This document shows, in pieces, positions 8,532-17,631 of a DNA stretch of 64,000 nt. A model generated the notes under the pieces. The model was not told the DNA's origin. It was given only the letters and a program-made list of their open reading frames with translations, and did not search any database. The position numbers and the translations under genes were made by a program. How positions within the stretch are numbered: the first letter of the stretch is position 1; every line of letters starts with the position of its first letter. The stretch spans positions 1 to 64,000 of the forward strand of contig NZ_AP024655.1 of NCBI RefSeq assembly GCF_019977355.1. Reading direction: 5' to 3'. The DNA is from Arthrobacter sp. NicSoilB8 (GTDB lineage Bacteria; Actinomycetota; Actinomycetes; Actinomycetales; Micrococcaceae).

Positions 8532-11255
8532 ATGAGTGACGAAACACCCGAGGCGCCGGCCGGTTCGGCCGGCTCCGAGCCCGTCCTTGAAGGCGCCATC
8601 CTCGACGGCGACGTGCTGACCGACCGCGTCGAGCAGGTGGACCTGCAGACAGAAATGCAGCGTTCCTACCTCGACTACGCGATGGCCGTCATCGTCGGCC
8701 GGGCCCTGCCCGATGTCCGCGACGGACTCAAGCCCGTGCACCGCCGCGTGCTGTACGCCATGTTCGACGGCGGCTACCGCCCGGACCGTTCCTTCAACAA
8801 GTGCGCCCGTGTGGTGGGCGAGGTCATGGGCCAGTACCACCCGCACGGCGACACCGCGATCTACGACGCCTTGGTCCGGCTCATCCAGGACTGGACCATG
8901 CGCTACCCGCTGGCGCTTGGCCAAGGAAACTTCGGCTCGCCCGGCAACGACGGCGCCGCTGCCCCGCGGTACACCGAAACCAAGATGGCGCCGCTCGCCA
9001 TGGAGATGGTCCGGGACATCGACGAGGAAACGGTCGACTTCCAGGACAACTACGACGGCAAGAACCAGGAGCCGACCATCCTGCCGGCCCGGTTCCCGAA
9101 CCTGCTGGTCAACGGCTCCTCGGGCATCGCCGTCGGCATGGCCACGAACATCCCTCCGCACAACCTCCGCGAAGTCGCCGACGGCGTCCAGTGGTACCTC
9201 CAGAACCCGACCGCCAGCCGCGAGGAACTGCTCGAAGAGCTCCTCCTGCGCATCAAGGGTCCGGACTTCCCGACCGGCGCCACCATCCTCGGCCACAAGG
9301 GCATCGAGGATGCCTACCGCACCGGCCGCGGATCCATCACGATGCGCGCCGTGGTCAACGTCGAGGAGCTCCAGGGACGCACCTGCCTGGTGGTCACCGA
9401 ACTGCCGTACCAGGCCAACCCGGACAACCTGGCGATCAAAATCGCCGAACTGGTCAGGGACGGCAAGATCTCCGGCATTGCCGACCTCCGGGATGAGACC
9501 TCGGGCCGCACCGGCCAGCGCCTGGTGATCGTGCTCAAGCGCGATGCCGTGGCCAAGGTGGTGCTGAACAACCTCTACAAGCACACCCAGCTGCAGGATA
9601 ACTTCGCCGCCAACATGCTCGCCATCGTTGACGGTGTGCCGCGCACGCTCAGCCTCGATGCGTTCATCCGTCACTGGGTCACCCACCAGATGGACGTCAT
9701 CGCCCGCCGCACGCGCTACCGCCTGCGCAAGGCCGAGGAAGAAGCACACATCCTCCGCGCCCTGCTCAAGGCGCTGGATGCGCTCGACGAGGTCATCGCC
9801 CTCATCCGCGCCTCCAACACCACCGAGGCCGCACGCGACGGGCTGATGGAGCTGCTGGACATCGACGAGCTGCAGGCCCGGGCCATCCTGGACATGCAGC
9901 TGCGCCGGCTTGCGGCGCTGGAGCGCCAGAAGATCCAGGACCGCCACGCCGAGCTCGAAGCCCTCATTGCCGAGTACAACTCGATCCTGGCCTCCGAAGA
10001 GCGCCAGCGCGAGATCATCAGCACGGAACTGGGCGAAATCGTGGCCAAGCATGGCGACGACCGCCGCACCAAGGTGCTCATGGGCTTCGATGGCGACATG
10101 TCGATGGAAGACCTGATTCCCGAAGAGGAAATGGTGGTCACCATTACCCGCGGCGGGTACGTCAAGCGCACCCGCAGCGACAACTACCGCTCCCAGCAGC
10201 GCGGCGGCAAGGGCATCAAGGGTGCCCAGCTGCGCGGGGACGACGTCGTGGAGCACTTCTTCGTCACCACCACGCACCACTGGCTGCTCTTCTTCACGAA
10301 CCTCGGACGCGTCTACCGGGCCAAGGCCTACGAGCTCGCCGAGGCAGGACGTGACGCCAAGGGCCAGCACGTGGCCAACCTGCTGGCCTTCCAGCCCGAT
10401 GAGCACATCGCCCAGGTGCTGGACCTGAGGGACTACCAGCACGCCCCCTATCTGGTGCTCGCCACCAAGCGGGGCCTGGTCAAGAAGACCCGTCTGGAGG
10501 ACTACGACACCAACCGGTCCGCCGGGGTGATCGCCATCAACCTGCGCGACGGCGACGAGCTCGTCTCGGCCCAGCTGGTCTCCGAAACCGACGACCTCAT
10601 GCTGGTCTCCCGCAAGGGCCAGTCCGTGCGCTTCACCGCGACGGACGAGGCGCTGCGCCCCATGGGCCGCGCCACCTCCGGTGTGACCGGCATGAAGTTC
10701 CGTGAAGACGACGAACTGCTCGCGGCCGACGTCGTCAAGGACGGTTCATTCGTCTTCATCGTCACCGAGGGCGGCTACGCCAAGCGGACCGCTGTGGAGG
10801 AATACCGGCTCCAGGGCCGCGGCGGCCTCGGCATCAAGGTGGGCAAGTACCAGGAGGAGCGCGGACACCTCGTCGGCGCGCTCATTGTCCAGGAAGAGGA
10901 TGAAGTCCTGGTGGTCATGGAAGGCGGCAAAGTGGTCCGCTCCTCGGTTGCCGGGGTGCCGGCCAAGGGCCGCGACACCATGGGCGTAATCTTCGCCAAA
11001 CCGGATAAGAACGACCGCATCATCGCCGTCGCCCGCAACAGCGAACGCGGACTGGAGGGCGATGACTCGGCCGATGGCGAGACCCCAGGTGAGGACGCTG
11101 AAAATCGGGCTTCCTCGCCGGATGACGTAACGTTGGCTGAAGATGGCGGATTGCACGAGATGTCCGCAACGGCAGAATCAGTACCGGCCCCGGAGTCAGA
11201 TGAGTCATCAGGCAATGCCGAGCTGGACGAAGACAACACCGGAGGTAACGAGTGA
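8532..11255 (+). CDS. gyrA: DNA gyrase subunit A
   Basis: 907 aa. Cuts and rejoins the DNA gate segment. The catalytic tyrosine is Y147 in PRYTETKM; the quinolone-contact helix reads [12 protein letters not shown] with T108 and D112 in the two positions where resistance changes occur elsewhere. The GyrA-box QRGGKGIKG needed for DNA wrapping is present in the C-terminal beta-pinwheel. The last 70 or so residues are an acidic Asp/Glu/Ser tail. The gene overlaps the DUF3566 gene by GTGA. Confidence 0.99.
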   Translation: MSDETPEAPAGSAGSEPVLEGAILDGDVLTDRVEQVDLQTEMQRSYLDYAMAVIVGRALPDVRDGLKPVHRRVLYAMFDGGYRPDRSFNKCARVVGEVMGQYHPHGDTAIYDALVRLIQDWTMRYPLALGQGNFGSPGNDGAAAPRYTETKMAPLAMEMVRDIDEETVDFQDNYDGKNQEPTILPARFPNLLVNGSSGIAVGMATNIPPHNLREVADGVQWYLQNPTASREELLEELLLRIKGPDFPTGATILGHKGIEDAYRTGRGSITMRAVVNVEELQGRTCLVVTELPYQANPDNLAIKIAELVRDGKISGIADLRDETSGRTGQRLVIVLKRDAVAKVVLNNLYKHTQLQDNFAANMLAIVDGVPRTLSLDAFIRHWVTHQMDVIARRTRYRLRKAEEEAHILRALLKALDALDEVIALIRASNTTEAARDGLMELLDIDELQARAILDMQLRRLAALERQKIQDRHAELEALIAEYNSILASEERQREIISTELGEIVAKHGDDRRTKVLMGFDGDMSMEDLIPEEEMVVTITRGGYVKRTRSDNYRSQQRGGKGIKGAQLRGDDVVEHFFVTTTHHWLLFFTNLGRVYRAKAYELAEAGRDAKGQHVANLLAFQPDEHIAQVLDLRDYQHAPYLVLATKRGLVKKTRLEDYDTNRSAGVIAINLRDGDELVSAQLVSETDDLMLVSRKGQSVRFTATDEALRPMGRATSGVTGMKFREDDELLAADVVKDGSFVFIVTEGGYAKRTAVEEYRLQGRGGLGIKVGKYQEERGHLVGALIVQEEDEVLVVMEGGKVVRSSVAGVPAKGRDTMGVIFAKPDKNDRIIAVARNSERGLEGDDSADGETPGEDAENRASSPDDVTLAEDGGLHEMSATAESVPAPESDESSGNAELDEDNTGGNE

Positions 11256-11884
11256 GTAATTCCGACTCATATCCCAAACCGAGCAGCGGCGTGCCGGGCG
11301 GGGTGCGGCAACCCGCCACGGCACCGCGCGTAGGCGCGCCCACGCGCCCGCAGCAGCGCCCCGGCGTGTCCGGCGCGGCCGCTGTCCCGGGACAGCGGCC
11401 GCCGGCCCCCGGCCAGCGCCCGGCCGTCCCGGGACAGCGCCCGGCAGCGCCGGGGCAGCGTCCCGTCCAGTCCGGCGGGCAGAACAGCGCCGGACTGATC
11501 AAGCCCGCCCCCAAGGCCAAGGTCCGGCGCGCCAGGCTGCTGGTCAGCAAGGTGGACCCCTGGTCCGTGCTGAAAATGGCCTTCCTGCTCTCCGTGGCCC
11601 TGGGCATCGTCACCGTGGTGGCGGCAATCGTGCTCTGGACCGTCTTGGACCTGACCGGGATCTTTGACCAGGTCGACAGCCTGCTCGGAACCCTCGCGGG
11701 CTCCGAAGGCGGCGGGTTCGAACTGAAGAAGGTGGCCTCCCTCGGCCAGGTGGCGTCGTTCGCGACCATCATCGCCGTGATCAACGTGGTGCTGCTGACG
11801 GCCCTGTCCATGCTGTCCGCGGTGTTGTACAACATTGCGGCGACGCTTGTGGGCGGCATCGGCGTAACCCTCACGGACGACTGA
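11252..11884 (+). CDS. DUF3566 membrane protein
   Basis: 210 aa, GTG start overlapping the gyrA stop. The N-terminal 85 residues are Pro/Gln/Gly-rich and include four tandem 7-residue units of the form PGQRPxx (DNA 11387-11470, 21-bp period). The C-terminal half has two membrane helices (about 105-130 and 165-195) around a soluble loop, matching DUF3566. Such proteins sit beside gyrA throughout Actinobacteria; the function is unknown. The length is typical. Confidence 0.88.
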   Translation: MSNSDSYPKPSSGVPGGVRQPATAPRVGAPTRPQQRPGVSGAAAVPGQRPPAPGQRPAVPGQRPAAPGQRPVQSGGQNSAGLIKPAPKAKVRRARLLVSKVDPWSVLKMAFLLSVALGIVTVVAAIVLWTVLDLTGIFDQVDSLLGTLAGSEGGGFELKKVASLGQVASFATIIAVINVVLLTALSMLSAVLYNIAATLVGGIGVTLTDD

Positions 11885-11927
11885 AACCCGTACTTTTCCC
11901 CGGATTCCCGCGGGAAAATGCCTCGAT

Positions 11928-11957
11928 TTGAGATCGGGCCGGGATGTGCTGTACAGT
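11928..11957 (+). promoter_or_regulatory. Candidate tRNA-Ile promoter
   Basis: TTGAGA (11928-11933), an 18-bp spacer and TACAGT (11952-11957), ending 25 bp before the mature tRNA 5' end. Plausible sigma-70-type match by eye only. Confidence 0.5.
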
Positions 11958-11982
11958 CATATCTCGGCCCGATGAGGCATCG

Positions 11983-12056
11983 GGGCGTATAGCTCAGGCG
12001 GTTAGAGCGCTTCGCTGATAACGAAGAGGTCCCAGGTTCAAGTCCTGGTACGCCCA
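11983..12056 (+). tRNA. tRNA-Ile (GAT)
   Basis: 74 nt. The acceptor arm GGGCGTA pairs with TACGCCC. The anticodon loop CTGATAA gives GAT, and the T-arm reads AGGTTCAAGTCCT. The discriminator is A; CCA is not encoded. Confidence 0.97.
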
Positions 12057-12124
12057 CGGAACCAGTACTGGTTCTGCGGAGGATAGTGAAGGTTCGTCAA
12101 TGACTGAACCGGAACGGGGTGCGC

Positions 12125-12241
12125 GTGAAGAAGTTGCTGGTTATCGCAGCTACGGTCGCAGGCGTCTTCCTCTACAGGAAAGTGCAGGAATCCGAAGCCC
12201 GGAAAATAATCTGGAGCGACTCAACCGATACGGTTGATTAG
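12125..12241 (+). CDS. DLW-39-like small protein
   Basis: 38 aa between tRNA-Ile and tRNA-Ala. GTG start after a G-rich GGAACGGGG, TAG stop. It begins VKKLLVIAATVAGVFLYRKV, a short hydrophobic helix with basic flanks, followed by an acidic tail (SDSTDTVD). Actinobacteria carry a family of about 39 residues named DLW-39 in exactly this gyrA-tRNA neighbourhood. The D-L-W motif for which the family is named reads I-I-W here. The function is unknown; a single-pass membrane or membrane-associated peptide is likely. Confidence rests on position, length and the N-terminal pattern. Confidence 0.75.
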   Translation: MKKLLVIAATVAGVFLYRKVQESEARKIIWSDSTDTVD

Positions 12242-12312
12242 CCCGGAACCCTGGGACGAAAGCCGGAAAACGGTGTTCGTGACTAGGGTATGATTGTCGG
12301 GTTGCTTCTTAT

Positions 12313-12388
12313 GGGGGCATGGCGCAATTGGTAGCGCACCTGCTTTGCAAGCAGGGGGTTCGGGGTTCGAGTCCCCGTGCCTCCACCA
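12313..12388 (+). tRNA. tRNA-Ala (TGC)
   Basis: 76 nt including an encoded CCA (12386-12388). The acceptor GGGGGCA pairs with TGCCTCC with one G-T pair. The anticodon loop TTTGCAA gives TGC. A TATGAT -10-like hexamer lies at 12289-12294. Confidence 0.97.
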
Positions 12389-12392
12389 TAGT

Positions 12393-12431
12393 AAAAGCCC
12401 CGGACCGCGGAAACGCGGTCCGGGGCTTTTT
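12393..12431 (+). terminator. Rho-independent terminator after tRNA-Ala
   Basis: AAAAGCCCCGGACCGCG, a GAAA loop, and the exact complement ending in CTTTTT. Closes the origin-proximal tRNA unit. It could also act on the converging cupin gene. Confidence 0.92.
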
Positions 12432-12463
12432 GCATCCCCCGGAAAACCCGTATGCCTGTGCAC

Positions 12464-12832
12464 TCACTCCTTAGGCTTGGCGTAGCCCGTCATCCCCTGC
12501 CAATCGATGTACACATAAGGTTCGTCACCGAGGACCCAAGCATCGTGACCTGGCGGGATGATGCCGAAGTCGCCGGGACCGAATTCGATTTCTTCGCCGT
12601 CGTCCATAACGACTTTCAGATGGCCCGAGACGGTGTAGCCCTTGTGGGCAACCATGCAGCTGTCCGTCTGGGCGATTGGCTTGACGTGCTGAGACCACTT
12701 CCAGCCCGGCAGGAACGTCGCACGCGCGACGGCGCCGGCGTCGAGGTTCACGAGGTCCACCTGACCCATGCCCTCGGCAACAGGACGTGATTCTTCCGGC
12801 TCGTCCAGGCTCTTGCGGATCATTGACGCCAT
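12464..12832 (-). CDS. Small cupin-domain protein
   Basis: 122 aa, ATG at 12832 preceded by GAAGGAG. The single cupin barrel is visible: GWKWSQHVKPI, then HKGYTVSGHLKVVMDDGEE, then FGPGDFGIIPPGHDAWVLGD. The histidines and acidic residue expected of a metal-binding cupin are partly conserved. Substrate unknown. A longer reading to 13045 has no cupin similarity. Transcribed toward tRNA-Ala and divergent from the EamA transporter. Confidence 0.82.
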   Translation of the reverse strand: MASMIRKSLDEPEESRPVAEGMGQVDLVNLDAGAVARATFLPGWKWSQHVKPIAQTDSCMVAHKGYTVSGHLKVVMDDGEEIEFGPGDFGIIPPGHDAWVLGDEPYVYIDWQGMTGYAKPKE

Positions 12833-12963
12833 GATGGTCTCCTTCTTCGATGATGGTAAAACCGGAATGTGAGACCGCGATTTAAGATTGGCACCGGGGT
12901 CTGTACGGGTCAAGGAGCGGCGGCCGGGCGCCCCCCAGGCCGCGGTCCCGTTAGTGTTGGAGC

Positions 12964-13920
12964 GTGAACTTCTTGCTTGCCGCCGTAGGGGTGCTGGGGG
13001 TGGCCTCGTCCGGGCCGCTGATCGCCGCCACGCTGGGCGCAACATCGGTCAGTGCCCTCGCTATCGCCTTCTGGCGCAACGCGATAGGCTCCGTCGTCAT
13101 GGCCGGTCCGGTGTTGGTCCGCAGCCCCCGTCAGTTCGGAAAAGTGACCGGCCCAGAGTTCCGCTGGTCACTTGCCGCGGCAGTGGCCTTGGCATTGCAC
13201 TTTGCCTGCTTCATTTCCTCCCTGCAGTTGACGTCGGTCGCGGCGGCGACGGCGCTGGTTTGCCTGCAATCGGGCTGGATCGCGATCTTCCAGCTTTTCC
13301 GCGGGGTCCGGCACCGCTGGCCGGTCCTGGTGGGGCTGGGGATCGCTTTCGGCGGCGTCGTGACGATTACCGGCTTCGATATGGGCACCTCGCCCGGGGC
13401 GCTCCTGGGCGACCTCCTGGCCGTGGCCGGCGGCGCGCTGGCGGGCATCTACACGCTCGCTGGCGGCAAGGCACGGCAGAGCATGAGCACGGGCGTTTAC
13501 ACGACGCTCTGCTATGGCATGTGCGCCGCGGTGGTCGCGGGGATGGCATTGATTGCCGGACAGCCGCTGGCGGGGTTCGAGGCGACCGGCTGGCTCGGAA
13601 TACTGGCCATTACCGTCTGCGCGCAGCTCGTGGGGCACACCGCGTTCAACCACCTGCTGGCCACCATGAGCCCGCTGCTCGTGTCCATGATCATCTTGCT
13701 GGAAATCCCGGGAGCGGCGCTCCTGGCCGCCGCCTTCCTGGGCGAGACACTGCCGGCCGGGACCTATGCGGGACTGGCGATGATCCTGGTGGGACTCGCC
13801 GTCGTTGTCCTGGGACAACGCGGCTCACGCTCCGGCGGGCGCGGTGAGGGACAGGGTGTTAAGGGGCAGGGTCCCGCGGCGCCCGGTGCGGATCGTCTGG
13901 CGGAGCTCGGCACCGACTAG
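12964..13920 (+). CDS. EamA/DMT-family transporter
   Basis: 318 aa, GTG start. About ten hydrophobic helices in two EamA repeats; the second repeat holds GHTAFNHLLATMSPLLVSM and the conserved LAAAFLGETLPAGTYAGLAMI segment. Drug/metabolite transporters of this class export amino acids, metabolites or drugs; the substrate cannot be read from the sequence. The last 35 residues are polar. Its stop codon lies in a 14-bp-period tandem array. Confidence 0.88.
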   Translation: MNFLLAAVGVLGVASSGPLIAATLGATSVSALAIAFWRNAIGSVVMAGPVLVRSPRQFGKVTGPEFRWSLAAAVALALHFACFISSLQLTSVAAATALVCLQSGWIAIFQLFRGVRHRWPVLVGLGIAFGGVVTITGFDMGTSPGALLGDLLAVAGGALAGIYTLAGGKARQSMSTGVYTTLCYGMCAAVVAGMALIAGQPLAGFEATGWLGILAITVCAQLVGHTAFNHLLATMSPLLVSMIILLEIPGAALLAAAFLGETLPAGTYAGLAMILVGLAVVVLGQRGSRSGGRGEGQGVKGQGPAAPGADRLAELGTD

Positions 13921-13951
13921 GCGGCACCGATGAAGCAGCACCGGTGAGGCA
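13910..13951 (+). repeat. Tandem array, 3 x 14 bp, across the EamA stop codon
   Basis: Units GCACCGACTAGGCG, GCACCGATGAAGCA and GCACCGGTGAGGCA. The first holds the TAG stop at 13918-13920; the other two hold TGA triplets. Confidence 0.8.
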
Positions 13952-13969
13952 CGGCCGAAGAGGGGGGGC

Positions 13970-14842
13970 CTATTGCCCGCCGCGGCGGGCAGGCTGGGCG
14001 GCGTTGACCGTGTGAATGGCGCGGAGCAATTTCGCCGGGAAGTAGACCGAGAAGAACACCACCATGGGCGCCTTCAGCGCCATCTTGGTGACGTTGTGGG
14101 CCTTGTAGGTGCGGTCAAAGCGCGTCACGTAGTAGCGGTAATCCCGGGGGGAATCCTCGAGCCGCCGCGCGGACATGCCGGAGATCATCTGCGGCCAGTA
14201 CTGGATCCGGAGTTCGTGGTCGGCGAGGTGCAGCGAAAGATCGATGTCCTCGTGCATCTCGTCGCGCTCGTCGCGGCAGGTCTCTGTGCGGATGGTTTCC
14301 CAGGCCGAGCGGCGGAGGGCCATGTTGGAGCCGAAGAGAAAGTGGTACTGATGCTTAGCAAGCTTGAGCATCAGCTGACGCATTTTGTCGTCTGCCTTGA
14401 GTCCGAACCGGCGCATCGGCATGTCGTAGTAGACCACGGGACCGGTGGCAGCGTGGACTGACGCGTCCGCGAAGGCCTTCTGGACCTCTTCCACCCAGTC
14501 CGGCTCCAGCACGGAGTCGGCATCGATCCTGCCGAGGATGTCGCCCGTGGCGTGGTCCAGGCCGAAATTACGCGTGGGGATGAGCCCTTGTTCACGGTCC
14601 TGGCTGAGCAGGATGATGGGGCTCTCCGGGTACTCCAGCTGCATTTGCCGGACAATGTCCGCCGTGCGGTCCCTGGACATGTTGTCCACCACGATGATTT
14701 CGTGGGCCGGGACCGATTGGTAGACGGCGGCGATCAGGCACTGCCGGATGACGCTTTCCTCGTTGTACGCGGGGATCACAATAGATACAGCCGGCGGTGG
14801 AGCAGTGAGCAAGGCGTCCTGGGGTGATCCATGGGGTGACAT
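13970..14842 (-). CDS. Family 2 glycosyltransferase
   Basis: 290 aa from the ATG at 14842. GT-A fold motifs: SIVIPAYNEESVIRQCL at the N-terminus, VDNMSRDRTADIV, and the metal-binding DAD in GRIDADSVLEPDWVEE. Transfers an activated sugar to an unknown acceptor, probably a cell-envelope glycan. A TTG at 14992 in the same frame would extend it by 50 residues, but that stretch contains the hairpin at 14943-14980, which fits better as the terminator of the gene upstream. The C-terminal hydrophobic patch suggests membrane contact. Confidence 0.87.
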   Translation of the reverse strand: MSPHGSPQDALLTAPPPAVSIVIPAYNEESVIRQCLIAAVYQSVPAHEIIVVDNMSRDRTADIVRQMQLEYPESPIILLSQDREQGLIPTRNFGLDHATGDILGRIDADSVLEPDWVEEVQKAFADASVHAATGPVVYYDMPMRRFGLKADDKMRQLMLKLAKHQYHFLFGSNMALRRSAWETIRTETCRDERDEMHEDIDLSLHLADHELRIQYWPQMISGMSARRLEDSPRDYRYYVTRFDRTYKAHNVTKMALKAPMVVFFSVYFPAKLLRAIHTVNAAQPARRGGQ

Positions 14843-14942
14843 CCCCACAAATTTAGCATCTAGGCCGCCATCCAATCCGTGGCCGCGCGCAGCCACGGAT
14901 GCAGCCTCTGTTGTGCCCCCTGTTGTGGTCCCGGGCGAAACA

Positions 14943-14980
14943 AAGGAAGGGATCCCGCTCTGTGGCGGAATCCCTCCCTT
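14943..14980 (-). terminator. Hairpin terminator of the Ala-rich gene
   Basis: On the minus strand, arms of 16 nt with two mismatches around GGGAT/ATCCC and a 6-nt loop, followed by TTGTTT. Lies between the Ala-rich gene stop and the glycosyltransferase start. Confidence 0.7.
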
Positions 14981-15058
14981 GTAGACGTGCAAGACACCTG
15001 CCGGAAGCCGGACGGCTACTGGCGCCCTGTCCGCTCCGCCGGCGTGTGCCGGGTGGTG

Positions 15059-16048
15059 CTACTTCCCGGTCTTGTCAGTGCCGTTGTTCAGGCTGGCTGC
15101 GATGTTGCGCACCGCGGTCTTAGCATCGGTGGCAGCCTTGGTGCCAGCATCCTTGGCGTCGGCGGCGGCGGCCGTGGCCGCGTCAGTCGCATCCTCCGCC
15201 GCGTCACTTGCGGAATCGGCTGCCTTTGCTGATGCGTCGGCCGCAGCATCCGCTGCCGTGACAGCTGCGGACCCGGCCTTGTCGGCGGTGTCCTTCAGCG
15301 CGTCGCTGACCGTGGTGGCAGCCGTCGGGGCGGGCGTCACCGGCGTCGGGACCTTCCAGGGATCCTCTACGGGCCTGGAAGCCCGCCATGCGGCGACACC
15401 GGCGGCAACTGCGGCAGCGATGATGCCGAAGATCAGCAGCCCGCGGTGCCTGGGCTTCTGGGGCTTGCCGAGTTTCGCGCTGGCAGTCTTGCCGGCATCG
15501 CTGGCAGCTGCCTTGATGTTCTTGCCCGCGCTCTTGGCATGCTTCTTGGCAACCTTGGCCTGACCTTTGACGCTGTGGACCACTCCGGAGTCAACAAGCT
15601 TCTGCGCTACAGCGTCTACGTGGGCCGGAGCGCTTTCCAGCGTACGGTGGACGGCCTCTGAAGCGTGCCCGATCTGGTCCGAAAGCCGGGGAAGGTACTC
15701 AACGAGCACCAGGTCGCGGGCGTTGGCGATCACCGGTGCTGCCTTGTCCACAGCCTCGTGCAGGCGCGGAGTCGCGCTGTCGGCGGCTTCGTGGATCTTC
15801 GGCGCAAGCTGGGCCAGGCTGTCTTGAAGACGGGGGGTGACGGTAGCAACGCTGCCAGCCAAGTTCTGGGCGGCCGACTTGAGTCCCTCCTGGATCTTGG
15901 GAGAAGCAGTATCCAGTCCGTGCTGCAAACGGGGAACAGCCCAATTCACGGCCGCTTCAACCCGCGGGGCGGCCCAATCCTTCGCGCTGTCTACTCCCGT
16001 GCTGACTGACTGCTCCAGGACACGGGCACTACGATCCGCTTTCTTCAC
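15059..16048 (-). CDS. Ala-rich single-pass membrane protein
   Basis: 329 aa, GTG start after GGGAGG. Not a recognised family. Residues 25-115 repeat a short motif (APRV, VPRL, SPKI, TPRL, APKI, TPRL, APVI) every 11-25 residues, predicting a series of amphipathic helices broken by proline. A basic Lys/Ala region leads to one membrane helix (LLIFGIIAAAVAAGVAAW, about residues 205-222). The last 90 residues are almost entirely Ala, Asp, Lys, Thr and Ser, like an extended helix or a wall-spanning segment. A histone-like or envelope-linker role is possible but not shown. Confidence 0.75.
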   Translation of the reverse strand: MKKADRSARVLEQSVSTGVDSAKDWAAPRVEAAVNWAVPRLQHGLDTASPKIQEGLKSAAQNLAGSVATVTPRLQDSLAQLAPKIHEAADSATPRLHEAVDKAAPVIANARDLVLVEYLPRLSDQIGHASEAVHRTLESAPAHVDAVAQKLVDSGVVHSVKGQAKVAKKHAKSAGKNIKAAASDAGKTASAKLGKPQKPRHRGLLIFGIIAAAVAAGVAAWRASRPVEDPWKVPTPVTPAPTAATTVSDALKDTADKAGSAAVTAADAAADASAKAADSASDAAEDATDAATAAAADAKDAGTKAATDAKTAVRNIAASLNNGTDKTGK

Positions 16049-16203
16049 AACTACCTCCCGATTAATGTGACGGTTCTGCTGTTAGCCTACGTGTCTAGGA
16101 ACGCACCGGCTATTCTTCAGGACGATTTCCAGTGGATTTCACCCAGCGCGGAACTGACTGCGCGGCCCTATGCGTGCCGGGCCGCCGTGGAAGAATAGGG
16201 CCT

Positions 16204-16749
16204 ATGACTGCCAACGCAACCGCAAAAGCCACTATCCACACGAGCCTCGGCGACATCGTCGTCAACCTCTTCGGCAACCACGCGCCGAAGACCGTCGACA
16301 ACTTCGTCGGTTTGGCCACCGGTGAGAAGGCCTGGACTCATCCGGAAACGGGCGAGGACAAGACTGGCACGCCGCTCTACAACGGCACCATCTTCCACCG
16401 CATCATCAAGGACTTCATGATCCAGGCCGGCGATCCCCTGGGCCGCGGCACCGGCGGACCCGGCTACAAGTTCGACGACGAAATCCACCCGGAACTGACC
16501 TTCAACGAGCCGTACAAGCTGGCGATGGCCAACGCCGGTATCCAGATGGGCCGCGGCACCAACGGTTCGCAGTTCTTCATCACCACCATCCCCACCGGCT
16601 GGCTGCAGGGCAAGCACAGCATCTTCGGCGAGGTCGCCGATGAGGACTCCAGGAAGGTCGTCGACGCGATCGAGGGCGTCCGCACCGGCATGGGCGACCG
16701 CCCCGTCGAGGATGTCACCATCAACAGCATTGACATCGAAAAGCTCTAA
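16204..16749 (+). CDS. Peptidyl-prolyl cis-trans isomerase, cyclophilin type
   Basis: 181 aa from the ATG at 16204. Catalyses proline isomerisation during protein folding, in the cytosol since no signal peptide is present. Cyclophilin motifs: FHRIIKDFMIQAGDPLGRGT, the active-site arginine in FHR, and the GTNGSQFFIT strand. ESIFGEV-type ending is seen as KHSIFGEVADE. The upstream 24 codons in frame (from 16132) are not family-like. The position near the origin next to rhomboid is common in Actinobacteria. Confidence 0.95.
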   Translation: MTANATAKATIHTSLGDIVVNLFGNHAPKTVDNFVGLATGEKAWTHPETGEDKTGTPLYNGTIFHRIIKDFMIQAGDPLGRGTGGPGYKFDDEIHPELTFNEPYKLAMANAGIQMGRGTNGSQFFITTIPTGWLQGKHSIFGEVADEDSRKVVDAIEGVRTGMGDRPVEDVTINSIDIEKL

Positions 16750-16758
16750 ACCCACACC

Positions 16759-17631
16759 ATGAGCTACGGAATTCCGGCGGCAGAGCCGTCCGCGGAGGTC
16801 CCGGTATGCCCCAGGCACCCGGACCGGCCCGCTTATGTGCGCTGCCAGCGGTGCGGGCGCCCGGCGTGCCCGGATTGCCAGCGGGCGGCCGCCGTCGGAT
16901 TCCAATGCGTTGACTGCGTCAACGAAACCAAACGCACGACGCCGAATGTCAGGACCGTCTACGGCGGCGCCGTGACCGGCGGGAAGCCCGTGGTTACGTT
17001 CGTGATCATCGGCCTGTGCGCGCTCGTATATGCGCTGCAGTGGATCGTCCCCAACGACGGGATCTACCAGCAGCTGGCGTATGCCCCCGCCTTCACTGAT
17101 ACTGAGCCGTGGCGGATGCTCACCTCGGCCTTCCTGCACTCGCAGGGATTCCTGCTCCACATTGTCCTGAACATGTACACATTGTGGATTTTCGGCCAGA
17201 TCCTGGAACCGCTGCTGGGCCACGCCCGCTTCCTGGCCATCTACGTGCTTTCCGCCATCGGCGGCTCTGCCGGATTCCTCCTGCTGACCCCGGTCTACCC
17301 CGTCAACGGCCCCGTCGGCCTCGTGGGCGCCTCCGGCGCCATCTTCGGCCTGTTCGGTGCCCTGCTGGTGGTCCAGCGGCAGCGAGGCGGAGACGTCCGC
17401 CAACTCCTGGTCCTCATCGCGATTAACGGCGTGATCGGCTTCATGGTCCCCCAGATCGCCTGGCAGGCGCATCTCGGCGGCCTCGTCACCGGCGTCCTGA
17501 GCGCCGCTGTCATTGCCTACACCCCCCGCGGCCCCCGGCAGACGCTCGTGCAGGCAGTCGGTCTCGCCGCCGTCCTGGTCCTGGTCATCGTCGTGTCGGC
17601 CGTCCGGATGGCCGGCGCCGCGGCGGCCTAG
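16759..17631 (+). CDS. Rhomboid family intramembrane serine protease
   Basis: 290 aa. The N-terminus carries paired Cys/His motifs (CPRHPDRPAYVRCQRCG, CPDC, CVDC), a B-box-like zinc site. Six or seven membrane helices follow. The catalytic serine is S192 in GASGAIFGL and the catalytic histidine H238 in QAHLGGLVTG. Rhomboids cleave membrane-protein helices inside the bilayer; the substrate is unknown. It begins 10 bp after the cyclophilin stop, so the two may be cotranscribed. Confidence 0.94.
   Translation: MSYGIPAAEPSAEVPVCPRHPDRPAYVRCQRCGRPACPDCQRAAAVGFQCVDCVNETKRTTPNVRTVYGGAVTGGKPVVTFVIIGLCALVYALQWIVPNDGIYQQLAYAPAFTDTEPWRMLTSAFLHSQGFLLHIVLNMYTLWIFGQILEPLLGHARFLAIYVLSAIGGSAGFLLLTPVYPVNGPVGLVGASGAIFGLFGALLVVQRQRGGDVRQLLVLIAINGVIGFMVPQIAWQAHLGGLVTGVLSAAVIAYTPRGPRQTLVQAVGLAAVLVLVIVVSAVRMAGAAAA

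Noticed and set aside
8838..8867. GyrA T108 as a quinolone-resistance change
   Set aside because: Threonine could be the natural residue in this genus; without relatives to compare there is no basis to call resistance.
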